From: JAKFWF01 sp031374115
GTDB lineage: Bacteria > Pseudomonadota > Alphaproteobacteria > Rhizobiales > Hyphomicrobiaceae
DNA length: 64,000 nucleotides
Direction: 5' to 3'
NCBI GenBank assembly: GCA_031374115.1
Contig: JANMNO010000117.1
Location: 1-64,000, forward strand
Each line of letters begins with the position of its first letter. Within the stretch, counting starts at the first letter, position 1. A program made the translations under genes and the position numbers. The notes under the pieces were generated by a model. That model saw only the letters and a program-made list of their open reading frames with translations. It was not told where the DNA came from and did no database searches. This document shows, in pieces, positions 25,454 through 32,733 of the stretch.

Positions 25454-26428
25454 TCACCAGCTTTTGAACTGCGTCTCGGGGACTGGTGTCAGCGGCGGCT
25501 TTTTGGCGACGTAGGCCGTCAGATTGTCGACGACGAGCTGGCCCATGCCGTCGCGCGTGTGGACCGACGCCGAGCCGAGATGCGGCAACAGCACAGCGTT
25601 TTGTAAAGTCATCAGCTCAGGGTTTACGTTCGGTTCTTTGTAGAACACGTCGAGACCAGCTGCGAAAATCGTGCCCTTGCGCAGCGCTTCGATCAAGGCT
25701 GGCTCGTCGACAACCGATCCGCGGGCGACATTGATGATGATCCCGCGCGGGCCCAGCGCCTCGAATACGGCCTTGTTGATCAGACTTTCGGTTGCCGGTC
25801 CGCCCGGCGTAATGATCATCAGCGTGTCGACGTCGCGCGCCATCGCGACGACGTCATCGTAGAACGGGTAGGCGACATCAGCTTGCTTGGTGCGGCCGAA
25901 ATACGAGATCGGCAAACCGAACGCTGCAGCACGCTTGGCGATTGCCTTGCCGATGCGCCCATAGCCGACCATGCCGAGTTTACGATCGCGCAACGATGCG
26001 GGAGAGAGGCGATAGTCGCCATCGGTCGCCCATTTGCCAGCACGCAGATATTGCTCCGCCTGGCCGAGTTCGCGTACTGTCATCAACAACAGGCCGAGCG
26101 CGGTGTCGGCGACCTCCTCGTTCAGAACGTCGGGCGTGTTGGTGATGATAATGCCGCGCTTGGCGGCAGCGTTTGCATCGATCGAGTCGTAGCCAACACC
26201 GAAATTGCTGATCACCTTCAGCTTCGGCAGTCGCGCGATCAATGCGGCATCGGTCTTTACACCGGTATGCCCGCCGGTGCAGATCGCTTCGATCCGGGAA
26301 CTCGCTTTCGCCAGTGCGTCTTCCAAACCAGCCGGCGTTGCAGCCTTGTGGACCTCGAATGCCTCAAGAAGCTGGCGTTCGATCAATGGCATCATAGGGC
26401 CGGTCTGCAACAGGGCTGGCTTCGACAT
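25454..26428 (-). CDS. D-2-hydroxyacid dehydrogenase (glyoxylate/hydroxypyruvate reductase type)
   Basis: A 324-residue NAD(P)H-dependent dehydrogenase. The Rossmann motif is LGMVGYGRIGKAIAKRAAAF (about residues 150-170). The catalytic Arg is in INVARGSVVDEPAL, the Glu in FYKEPNVNPEL and the His in VLLPHLGSASVHTRDGM, the standard family triad. The phrase FGVGYDSIDANAAAKRGI is typical of the GhrB/hydroxypyruvate-reductase branch. The exact substrate is not readable. ATG 26428 is chosen, with GGAG about 10 bp upstream; a TTG lies at 26437. It is divergent from the FAD oxidoreductase gene. Confidence 0.9.
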   Translation of the reverse strand: MSKPALLQTGPMMPLIERQLLEAFEVHKAATPAGLEDALAKASSRIEAICTGGHTGVKTDAALIARLPKLKVISNFGVGYDSIDANAAAKRGIIITNTPDVLNEEVADTALGLLLMTVRELGQAEQYLRAGKWATDGDYRLSPASLRDRKLGMVGYGRIGKAIAKRAAAFGLPISYFGRTKQADVAYPFYDDVVAMARDVDTLMIITPGGPATESLINKAVFEALGPRGIIINVARGSVVDEPALIEALRKGTIFAAGLDVFYKEPNVNPELMTLQNAVLLPHLGSASVHTRDGMGQLVVDNLTAYVAKKPPLTPVPETQFKSW

Positions 26429-26550
26429 CGCGCGCAATCTCCGAAGTGTTGTTATATCGGCAGAGACGCTAACACCGGTTGGCCGGCTGCGACAACGCTT
26501 AGACGACCTTCAATATTGCAAAGCAGCCCAAATCAACTGACAAAAGGGCG

Positions 26551-28158
26551 ATGACGGTAAAAACGTATGACGTTGCGATCATCGGCGGCGGACACAACGG
26601 GCTCGTGTGCGCGGCATACCTTGCTGGCGCAGGCCGCAGCGTCGTCGTGGTGGAGAAGAATGCGGCGACGGGCGGCGCTGCCATCACGGAAGAATTCGCG
26701 CCGGGCTTTCGCAACTCGGTTGCGTCGTACACTGTAAGTTTGCTCAACCCGAAGGTGATCCGCGACCTCGATCTGCACGCGCATGGTCTGCGAATTGTCG
26801 AGCGGCCAGTGGCAAATTTATGGCCGGTCGATGCCGAACGCTCGCTGCTCATGCCGTATGGGCTCGCCAAGCGGCAGGCAGCTGTTGCAGAATTTTCCAA
26901 GCGCGACGCGGAACGGCTGCCAGCCTACGATGAGGCCTTGGAACGGGCGGCAGTGGTATTGCGCGATCTCGTGTTGCGCACACCGCCCAACGCTGGCGGC
27001 GGATTGTTCGAGCTGATCCGTACTGCGGGTCTCGGCCGCCGGTTGCTCGGCCTGTCACTGGATGATCAACGCCTGCTCGCCGATCTCTTCACCAAGAGTG
27101 CGAGCGACTTTCTCGACCAGTGGTTCGAAAGCGAAGTGGTGAAAGGGGCCTTTGCGTTCGATGGCATCGTCGGCGCTTATGCTTCTCCGATGACGCCGGG
27201 CACGGCATACGTGCTGCTGCACCATTGCTTCGGCGAGGTGAACGGGAAAAGTGGCGTATGGGGCCACGCGATCGGCGGCATGGGAGCGATCAGCGCCGCG
27301 ATCGAAGCTGCAGCTCGAAAGCGCGGCGCGGAAATTAGAACCGGCGCACCCGTCGAGCGCTTGCTCGTGACTGAAGGGAAAGTCGGAGGACTGATCTTGG
27401 CGTCCGGCGAGGAGATCCGCGCGAACGCCGTTGCCTCGAACATCGGGCCGAAGCTTCTTTTCCGCAGCATCGTGCCCGAAGGCGTGATTTCGCCGGACAC
27501 TCGCTCTCGCTTCACCAACATCAAGACCGGTTCTGGCACCTTCCGCATGAACGTTGCGCTGTCGGAGTTGCCGAATTTTACCTGCCGGCCGGGCACGCAA
27601 AGGGCGGATCATCACGCCTCCGGTATCGTCATTGGACCGACTATCGACTATCTTGATCGCGCTTATCTGGACGCGCGAATCTATGGTTGGTCGCAAAAGC
27701 CAGTCGTCGAGATGCTGATCCCTTCGACACTCGACGACAGCTTGGCACCGCGAGGCCAGCATGTGGCGAGCCTATTTGTGCAGCACGTCGCGCCGAAATT
27801 ACCCGGCGGCCGAAGCTGGGCGAACGATCATGAACGCGAGACGTTTGCCAACGTCGTGATCGATACCGTCGCCGCTCACGCACCCAACTTCCGCGCCAGC
27901 ATCATCGCCCGTCAAAGCTTGTCGCCGCTCGATCTGGAACGGCGCTTTGGGCTGGTCGATGGCGACATCTTCCACGGGCAGTTGTCGCTCGATCAACTTT
28001 TCTCCATGCGCCCCGTGCTTGGTCATGCCGACTACCGTTTGCCGGTTAAGGGGCTTTACCTGTGCGGCTCAGGCGCCCATCCCGGCGGCGGCGTAACCGG
28101 AGCACCCGGGCATAACTGTGCGCGGGAGATCTTGCGCGATCTCAAACGGCGGCGCTAA
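26551..28158 (+). CDS. FAD-dependent oxidoreductase, phytoene-desaturase-like (COG1233)
   Basis: A 535-residue flavoprotein. The N-terminal dinucleotide-binding fold is VAIIGGGHNGLVCAAYLAGA followed by VVVVEKN (about residues 6-35). A C-terminal motif GLYLCGSGAHPGGGVTGAPG completes the FAD site. This layout is shared by carotenoid desaturases and by a large group of NAD(P)/FAD proteins related to mammalian PYROXD2. No carotenoid genes lie nearby, so a pigment role is not supported. ATG 26551 has AAGGG upstream. The stop overlaps that of the convergent FkbM methyltransferase gene. Confidence 0.88.
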   Translation: MTVKTYDVAIIGGGHNGLVCAAYLAGAGRSVVVVEKNAATGGAAITEEFAPGFRNSVASYTVSLLNPKVIRDLDLHAHGLRIVERPVANLWPVDAERSLLMPYGLAKRQAAVAEFSKRDAERLPAYDEALERAAVVLRDLVLRTPPNAGGGLFELIRTAGLGRRLLGLSLDDQRLLADLFTKSASDFLDQWFESEVVKGAFAFDGIVGAYASPMTPGTAYVLLHHCFGEVNGKSGVWGHAIGGMGAISAAIEAAARKRGAEIRTGAPVERLLVTEGKVGGLILASGEEIRANAVASNIGPKLLFRSIVPEGVISPDTRSRFTNIKTGSGTFRMNVALSELPNFTCRPGTQRADHHASGIVIGPTIDYLDRAYLDARIYGWSQKPVVEMLIPSTLDDSLAPRGQHVASLFVQHVAPKLPGGRSWANDHERETFANVVIDTVAAHAPNFRASIIARQSLSPLDLERRFGLVDGDIFHGQLSLDQLFSMRPVLGHADYRLPVKGLYLCGSGAHPGGGVTGAPGHNCAREILRDLKRRR

Positions 28159-28916
28159 ACCAATTTTGCGTACACGTCGCCGGAGTTGGCTTCGTGCGGC
28201 AGTTGCTCAATGAATTGCGCCATCTGATCGCCAGAGATCCAACGGCCGATCTCGAGCTTCTGGCTCTCGCCGAGCGCCACTTCGAACTGGTAGCGGCCGA
28301 TGTGGCCAAGACGCCCGATGCAGGCAAAAGCTACATCGCGTTGAATCGTCGTGAACTCGAACGACAGCATCGGCAACGGCTGCGAAAGTCCCGCGAGAAC
28401 ATCGCCCTCGAAACCCTCGACGTCGATTTTCACGAAAGCGGGTCTCCCGTACGTCGCAATCAGTGCGTCGAGTGTCGTCACCGGCACTTCGATGGCACGG
28501 TCCCATTTTTGCCCTTCCCAGCCGCCGGCACCATCGGCTGCCTTGACGAAATCGGTCGACGCCGTGGTCACCGTCGGGTTCGCCGAATTGATATGCAGGG
28601 TGAGACGGCCGGGTTTCGGACCACATGCGCTTTCAACGAGGGTCACCCGATCGTCGTCACGATAGATCTCCCGGACCACGTGCGCGCAGTCTGGTTGCGG
28701 TTCCAGTGCCACGACGCGCGCGCCACGACGGCGAAACGCGCCAATTCTGTCGCCGACGTGACTGCCGATATCGAATGCCAGATCACCCGGCTGCAAGAAC
28801 GACGCATAAAGCCGGTCCATCGCCGCGTCGCGTGCTGGATCACCGTAATAGACCTCGAGGGAGCGTTTCAGGTTCGATAACGCGGGGTCTGACTTGAGGC
28901 TGCCGATGATGTTCAT
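28155..28916 (-). CDS. FkbM family methyltransferase
   Basis: A 253-residue SAM-dependent O-methyltransferase. Motif I is AFDIGSHVGDRIGAFRRRG (about residues 50-68), followed by VVALEPQPDC (acidic ribose contact). The FkbM signature is FVKIDVEGFEGDVLAGLSQP (about 165-185). Family members methylate sugars, lipids or polyketides, and the substrate here is unknown. ATG 28916 (MNIIGSLKSDPAL) is preferred over 28952. Immediately upstream, about 50 bp away, lies the target duplication of the Fic-carrying mobile cassette, so the gene's own promoter region may have been altered by that insertion. Confidence 0.85.
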   Translation of the reverse strand: MNIIGSLKSDPALSNLKRSLEVYYGDPARDAAMDRLYASFLQPGDLAFDIGSHVGDRIGAFRRRGARVVALEPQPDCAHVVREIYRDDDRVTLVESACGPKPGRLTLHINSANPTVTTASTDFVKAADGAGGWEGQKWDRAIEVPVTTLDALIATYGRPAFVKIDVEGFEGDVLAGLSQPLPMLSFEFTTIQRDVAFACIGRLGHIGRYQFEVALGESQKLEIGRWISGDQMAQFIEQLPHEANSGDVYAKLV

Positions 28917-28967
28917 GATCCGAGCTTTGGCCGTGTGCTCTGAGCACGTCAAGTGATCCGGCTTTTC

Positions 28968-28986
28968 GGTAGTGTCTCAGTTTGAA
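28968..28986 (+). repeat. Left terminal inverted repeat of the Fic cassette
   Basis: GGTAGTGTCTCAGTTTGAA is the exact reverse complement of the right end at 31360-31378. The stop codon of the small membrane gene (28977-28979) lies inside it. Confidence 0.92.
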
Positions 28987-29162
28987 TTATTCAGTCTATG
29001 GGACATGAAAATTACGGGGGTAAGACTAAATGCAAAAAGTAATGAGCCAACCAACCGGGATTGATTGAGCATTTCCGCTAGCTGATGCGCGCCGAAATAG
29101 ATCGCGATCACCATCAATAGACAGCAGAGCATAAATAGCGTTCCAATATCCCACCTGAGCAT
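28977..29162 (-). CDS. Small two-helix membrane protein linked to the transposase
   Basis: A 61-residue protein starting at ATG 29162 (MLRWDIGTLF). It has two hydrophobic helices (LFMLCCLLMVIAIYFGA and LVGSLLFAFSLTPVIFM) joined by a short polar loop with HQLAEMLNQS. The start is 4 bp after the transposase-tail stop, and AAGGGGC lies about 9 bp upstream, so it reads as the last gene of the element's own minus-strand operon. Its stop codon sits within the terminal inverted repeat, so it has presumably travelled with the insertion sequence. No function is recognised; an immunity or membrane-interaction role is possible but unsupported. Confidence 0.6.
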   Translation of the reverse strand: MLRWDIGTLFMLCCLLMVIAIYFGAHQLAEMLNQSRLVGSLLFAFSLTPVIFMSHRLNNSN

Positions 29163-29166
29163 TGGC

Positions 29167-29376
29167 TCATGCCCCTTGTTGCACCGGTCTCTTTTTGTAA
29201 GCCTTCGGCCGTCCCGGTTTCGGCGCGGCAACATCGATCAGCGCTACCACATCTTCCATGTTCATCAGCGATCCGGTCAAGCCTGCTGCCATTACGGGCG
29301 TTACCTTAAGCGTCTTGTGGATGCGTACCCAGTTGTACCAAACCGTGTAGAGATCATATTGACGTGACTCTCGACC
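29167..29376 (-). pseudogene. IS1-like transposase, C-terminal remnant
   Basis: About 68 codons remain, beginning near YDLYTVWYNWVRIHKTLKVT and continuing PVMAAGLTGSLMNMEDVVAL to a basic KPGRPKAYKKRPVQQGA end. The phrase YNWVRIHKTLKVTP and the lysine-rich tail are typical of the C-terminus of a group of IS1-type DDE transposases common in alphaproteobacteria. The catalytic N-terminal two thirds are missing, replaced by the Fic region. The frame stays open further right to 29646 but runs antisense through the repeat and the Fic start, and looks meaningless there. Confidence 0.75.
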
Positions 29377-29392
29377 ACAAAGGGGCTCAGTT

Positions 29393-29566
29393 ATGCTGCC
29401 AACGTTGGCGCCAACCATCCCGCCAAAAATGTCGCCAAAATGACCGCCAAGAATACAAAGATGCTTCGTATAACCTTGCAAAAAATCAGCCTTTATCGCA
29501 TAGTCATGCCGCCAACGTTCGCGCCAATCATCTCGCCAAAAATGTCGCCAAAATGACCGCCAAGAA
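29393..29566 (+). repeat. 61-bp direct repeat, two copies, duplicating the Fic start
   Basis: Copy one (29393-29453) and copy two (29506-29566) differ at only about four positions, with a period of 113 bp. Each contains GCCAACGTT, three tandem CGCCAAAA-like units and the start ATGACCGCCAAGAA. The second copy contains the Fic start codon. From the first copy's ATG (29440) a 38-codon frame runs to TGA 29554-29556, overlapping the Fic ATG as ATGA. Confidence 0.8.
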
Positions 29567-30803
29567 GCAGCCGAAAACCTCAAAAATAGAATCCACGTCG
29601 AGGGCGACAAAAAAGGTGACCGTTGTCGACAACGGCGAGGCCTCATCGCTCATGGAGCCGCTGGTGATCTCGGAAAGCTCACGGTGGCGAAGCGAGATGG
29701 GCGACTTGGCAATCGATCTCACGTATAAGGCGGCAGACTTCCAAAGCAGCCTGCCGGCGGGTGTGAAAGATGCGCTAGCTGATCTCGTGCGCAACATGAA
29801 TTGCTACTATAGCAATCTCATCGAAGGCCACGACACTCATCCAATCCAAATCGAACTAGCGTTGAACAACATCTATGACAATGACCCAAGGAAACGTGAT
29901 CTCCAATTGGAAGCGCGTGCTCACGTCGCTGTTCAAAGATGGATTGATGACGGCAATCTTCGCGGCAAGAGTGCTACAGAGGCTAGCATCAGAGAAATTC
30001 ACAAGCGATTTGTCGAATGTCTCCCTGACGACCTTCGTTGGGTAACCAGACCAGACACGCGCGAAAAACTTCCTGTTATTCCAGGTGAATACAGAAACGA
30101 CTTTGTTGAGGTGGGACGTCTGATTCCGGTAAGCCCCGGCTCGATCCCGCGATTCATGCAACGATATGAGCGAGCCTATGTATCTCTCAATCGGGCGCAA
30201 ACGATCATCGCCTGTGCCGCTGCTCATCACCGACTAGCCTGGATACATCCATTTCTTGATGGCAATGGCAGAGTTGCCCGACTGGTATCTCATGCCATGA
30301 TGTTAGACGCCCTTGATACTGGAGGGATCTGGTCTATCGCGCGCGGTCTGGCTAGAAACGTTGCGAAGTACAAGCAGCACTTAGCTGCATGCGATACTGG
30401 TCGTAGGAATGATCTGGATGGGCGGGGAAATCTAAGTGAAGAAGAATTGGCGAGTTTTACGCGCTTCTTTTTGACCATTTGTATCGATCAAGTGGAATTT
30501 ATGAAAAACTTGATGCGCCCGGATGAATTAAGGGCGCGGATATTGACTTGGGCAGACGAGGAGGTGCGCCTTGGCTCATTCGCACGGCCTGCTGTCGCAA
30601 TCATGGAGGCAGTTCTGTTTCGTGGCGAGTTGCCAAGGGCAGACGTTGCATCACTTATTCAAGGTTCGGATCGTACCGCTAGCCGTCTTGCAGCGCAGCT
30701 CAATGGGTTTGGCGTTATAACTTCATCTTCGTCGAAGGCACCTTGGCGATTGGCACTGCCTGCTACATTGGCACAGCGATGGTTCCCAGGGCTTTATCCG
30801 TGA
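29553..30803 (+). CDS. Fic-domain protein with N-terminal inhibitory motif and C-terminal winged helix
   Basis: A 416-residue Fic protein. The core motif HPFLDGNGRVAR (residues 232-243) matches HxFx(D/E)GNGRxxR completely, so nucleotide transfer (typically AMPylation of target proteins) is expected. The flap LPVIPGEYRND (about 173-183) is present. An SNLIEG motif (residues 87-92) fits the inhibitory [S/T]xxxE[G/N] helix N-terminal to the domain, which marks a self-inhibited class II enzyme needing no separate antitoxin. The C-terminal 80 residues (GELPRADVASLIQGSDRTAS) look like a winged-helix DNA-binding domain. ATG 29553 is the only ATG near the domain; the upstream frame to 29364 reads through repeats. 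It sits where the cassette's transposase should be. Confidence 0.9.
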   Translation: MTAKKQPKTSKIESTSRATKKVTVVDNGEASSLMEPLVISESSRWRSEMGDLAIDLTYKAADFQSSLPAGVKDALADLVRNMNCYYSNLIEGHDTHPIQIELALNNIYDNDPRKRDLQLEARAHVAVQRWIDDGNLRGKSATEASIREIHKRFVECLPDDLRWVTRPDTREKLPVIPGEYRNDFVEVGRLIPVSPGSIPRFMQRYERAYVSLNRAQTIIACAAAHHRLAWIHPFLDGNGRVARLVSHAMMLDALDTGGIWSIARGLARNVAKYKQHLAACDTGRRNDLDGRGNLSEEELASFTRFFLTICIDQVEFMKNLMRPDELRARILTWADEEVRLGSFARPAVAIMEAVLFRGELPRADVASLIQGSDRTASRLAAQLNGFGVITSSSSKAPWRLALPATLAQRWFPGLYP

Positions 30804-30816
30804 GAAACACGGTAAG

Positions 30817-31053
30817 CTATTTCCATCTCTTCCGAGCCGCGTTCCTTGCTATCTCGGATCGACGATCTACCGGCATCTTTTTGGCTCGCGCTTGCCCGCC
30901 TCGCCGTCCCAGAGCTTGCGCAGCCTTATCCTCCCCGTCGTCGGTCTTCTCGTCTTCTTCCTCGCCAGTGACGATACGCATCACCTTCACGGCGTTGCCA
31001 ATTACGTCGGCAGGGCGCTTCTCGCCCTTTGGTCCTTTAGGCATGCTCGACAC
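30817..31053 (-). CDS. Small basic-tail protein of the mobile cassette
   Basis: A 78-residue protein from GTG 31053, or 75 from ATG 31044. The N-terminus PKGPKGEKRPADVIGNAVKV is distinctive and recurs in small alphaproteobacterial proteins that I recall lying near insertion sequences. An acidic stretch (TGEEEDEKTDDGEDK) follows, then a basic C-terminus GRRGGQARAKKM and SEIARNAARKRWK, reminiscent of histone-H1-like or nucleic-acid-binding tails. It overlaps the end of the upstream zinc-ribbon gene by up to 17 bp, so the two are likely co-translated. Role unknown; assistance to transposition is a guess from context. Confidence 0.7.
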   Translation of the reverse strand: MSSMPKGPKGEKRPADVIGNAVKVMRIVTGEEEDEKTDDGEDKAAQALGRRGGQARAKKMPVDRRSEIARNAARKRWK

Positions 31054-31285
31054 CCGCGATTGAAAGTCCTGGCGCGCTGCCTTGGCAGAGCGGGCACTTG
31101 CGTTGAAAAAAGTCTGAACTGTTTACGCCATACCGGTGGCCGCATTGCTTTCCAGACGGCGTCTGCCGCTCGCATTTAGCTATCCACAAGTGTTGGCAAT
31201 GATCGTTTCCGGGCCTGTCTGTCTTCGCAACCAGCCGCTGATCGTTGCGATTGATGTCTCCTACCTGCCTCGCCGATTCGGCCAT
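31037..31285 (-). CDS. Small zinc-ribbon-like protein of the mobile cassette
   Basis: An 82-residue protein with one strong start, ATG 31285, preceded by AGGAGGGGCGAG. The N-terminal half is polar. The C-terminal half has four cysteines in the order IAKCERQTPSGKQCGHRYG then FFQRKCPLCQGSAPG, fitting a zinc ribbon. It is the first gene reading inward from the right terminal repeat, so in the intact ancestor the operon probably ran from this gene through the basic-tail gene and the transposase to the small membrane gene. Function unknown. Confidence 0.7.
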   Translation of the reverse strand: MAESARQVGDINRNDQRLVAKTDRPGNDHCQHLWIAKCERQTPSGKQCGHRYGVNSSDFFQRKCPLCQGSAPGLSIAGVEHA

Positions 31286-31359
31286 ACTCGCCCCTCCTGC
31301 TTTGCGCTAAGCATAGCACGGAGTTGGCACCTACCGAACAGATGTCAACAGGGCCAGAT

Positions 31360-31378
31360 TTCAAACTGAGACACTACC
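31360..31378 (-). repeat. Right terminal inverted repeat of the Fic cassette
   Basis: TTCAAACTGAGACACTACC is a perfect inverse of the left end and is followed directly by the 8-bp target duplication GGCTTTTC (31379-31386). Confidence 0.92.
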
Positions 31379-31536
31379 GGCTTTTCTATTGTTCGGGTGT
31401 AAGTTGGAACTTTGCGGTCAACAAACCCGTCACCGTTGCCCAATCAGCCTTTTCCAGTTTCCTCGGGTGCGATAATGATGGGCCAAATTTGTATCCTCGA
31501 TGTCGACAAAACAACGCTGATCCGGGATTTAGTGTC

Positions 31537-32718
31537 ATGCTGCGCACGCTGATGGTCTCGATCGCACTGTCCTTCTTTGCAGCCTGCCCGGCGATCGCGC
31601 AGAAAGCACCCTTGCCCGCAGCTGTTCAGCCGGCCGCACCTGCTCCCGCTGTCTCCGCATCAGCTGCCAACGCACCGATGCAGGTGCTTCTGGTTCGCAG
31701 CGGACCGCCGGGTTGCGAGCCCTATTGTACCGAATGGATCGCGGCTCAGGGTCAGATCGATAAGGCTACGCCGGGTCAATTCAAGAAAGTATTCGCTCAG
31801 CTTGGCAACCGGCGTGTGCCGATACTCATTCACTCCGGCGGCGGTACGGTCGATGATGCTATTGCTATCGGCCGGCTGATCCGGGCGAAAGGTTTCGATG
31901 TCGCGGTTACCAAGACCGAGTTCGCGTCATGTGCGCCAACCGATACTGCCTGCCGCAAGACAACAGCAAAAGGCGGGCTCATCGGCACCCCGAAAGCGCG
32001 GATGTCGTACTGTGCGTCGGCCTGCGCGTTCATCCTGGCGGGTGGCATTCGTCGGTACGTCGGCCCCTGGACGGTCCTTGGCGTACATCAGATTACCTCG
32101 TTCCAAAAGCACGTAAGGCTGTTGCGCACCTATCAGATCACGACCCGCCGCGTTTGGGGAGCTCCTGTCGAAGTCAAGCGGACGTTGGTGAACGAAAAAA
32201 CCATCGCCGAAAAGACGGTGCAAACGCAAACCAAGTCGAGCACCTACGATAATGTACGCCAGCATTTCGTGGCGATGGGCGTAGACGACAGCATCATGCC
32301 GATCCTAATGGCAGCTCCCGGGACGACCATCCGTTGGTTGACCCGAGCGGAACTCGGACAGACCAAGATCGCGACGGAAATTGCCCTGACCGGCGAGCAT
32401 CTCATCGCCGCTGCTTTTCCGCCAAAGCCGGAGCCGGTGGCGGTCCTCGAGCCGCTGGCAGCAAATACCCAGAAGAGCGCCGCCGGCACAACCGCCGCAC
32501 CGCCTCCAACTTCGCCCCTTGTCGCTGCGACAACGGCTATCGAACCACCGCCGATAACGACCGCGCAGGCGAAGCCGGACTCCGCAACGGCGCCAGTCGT
32601 CGCCAATTCAGCCGAACCCGCCCGTCCACGCAAAATCGAGAAACCAAGGCGCGCCGGATCGGCTCCGGCGGCGGGCAGCGCATCCCCGGTCTATGATTTC
32701 ACCCGTAGTGGCCGGTAA
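31537..32718 (+). CDS. Secreted ClpP-like protein (COG3904 type)
   Basis: A 393-residue exported protein. Signal peptide MLRTLMVSIALSFFAACPAIA is followed by a Pro/Ala linker. The central domain (about residues 50-250) has the features of ClpP/crotonase-fold COG3904 proteins: ILIHSGGGTVDDAIAIGRLI resembles the Gly-rich strand-helix of ClpP, and MSYCASACAFILAGGIRRYV holds a Ser/Cys-rich nucleophile region. Cysteines at PPGCEPYCTEW and FASCAPTDTACRK could form disulphides. The C-terminal 110 residues are Pro/Ala/Thr-rich and end in a basic RSGR. ATG 31537 is chosen at the signal peptide. Substrate unknown. It converges with opgH 15 bp away. Confidence 0.75.
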   Translation: MLRTLMVSIALSFFAACPAIAQKAPLPAAVQPAAPAPAVSASAANAPMQVLLVRSGPPGCEPYCTEWIAAQGQIDKATPGQFKKVFAQLGNRRVPILIHSGGGTVDDAIAIGRLIRAKGFDVAVTKTEFASCAPTDTACRKTTAKGGLIGTPKARMSYCASACAFILAGGIRRYVGPWTVLGVHQITSFQKHVRLLRTYQITTRRVWGAPVEVKRTLVNEKTIAEKTVQTQTKSSTYDNVRQHFVAMGVDDSIMPILMAAPGTTIRWLTRAELGQTKIATEIALTGEHLIAAAFPPKPEPVAVLEPLAANTQKSAAGTTAAPPPTSPLVAATTAIEPPPITTAQAKPDSATAPVVANSAEPARPRKIEKPRRAGSAPAAGSASPVYDFTRSGR

Positions 32719-32733
32719 CAGCAAACCTGCGGT

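Larger units (their letters stand above)
28960..31386. mobile_element. IS1-like mobile cassette carrying a Fic gene
   Basis: A 2,411-bp element (28968-31378) bounded by perfect 19-bp inverted repeats GGTAGTGTCTCAGTTTGAA and TTCAAACTGAGACACTACC. It is flanked by an 8-bp direct repeat GGCTTTTC (28960-28967 and 31379-31386), which is the expected target-site duplication. Ends starting GGT and an 8-9 bp duplication fit the IS1 family, as does the transposase tail inside. Contents in order: a small membrane gene, the transposase tail, a 61-bp duplicated sequence, a plus-strand Fic gene, and two small minus-strand genes. No complete transposase remains, so it would need help in trans to move. Its interior looks more AT-rich than the surrounding genes. 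Confidence 0.85.

Noticed and set aside
26551..28158. Carotenoid biosynthesis by the phytoene-desaturase-like protein
   Set aside because: No phytoene synthase or other carotenoid gene is nearby, and COG1233 contains many non-carotenoid oxidoreductases.
29364..29552. N-terminal extension of the Fic protein by 63 residues
   Set aside because: The extension translates the 61-bp repeat and the region antisense to the transposase tail. It has no domain, and ATG 29553 gives a complete Fic protein.
29393..29566. Two 61-bp copies as a CRISPR-like or attachment-site pair
   Set aside because: Only two copies, overlapping a start codon; the true element ends are the 19-bp inverted repeats with the 8-bp duplication.
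31310..31348. A promoter with TTGACA (31343-31348, minus strand) and TATGCT (31310-31315) for the zinc-ribbon gene
   Set aside because: The two boxes are about 27 bases apart, too far for a sigma-70 pair; using TTCGGT as -35 gives a 17-base gap but a weak match.
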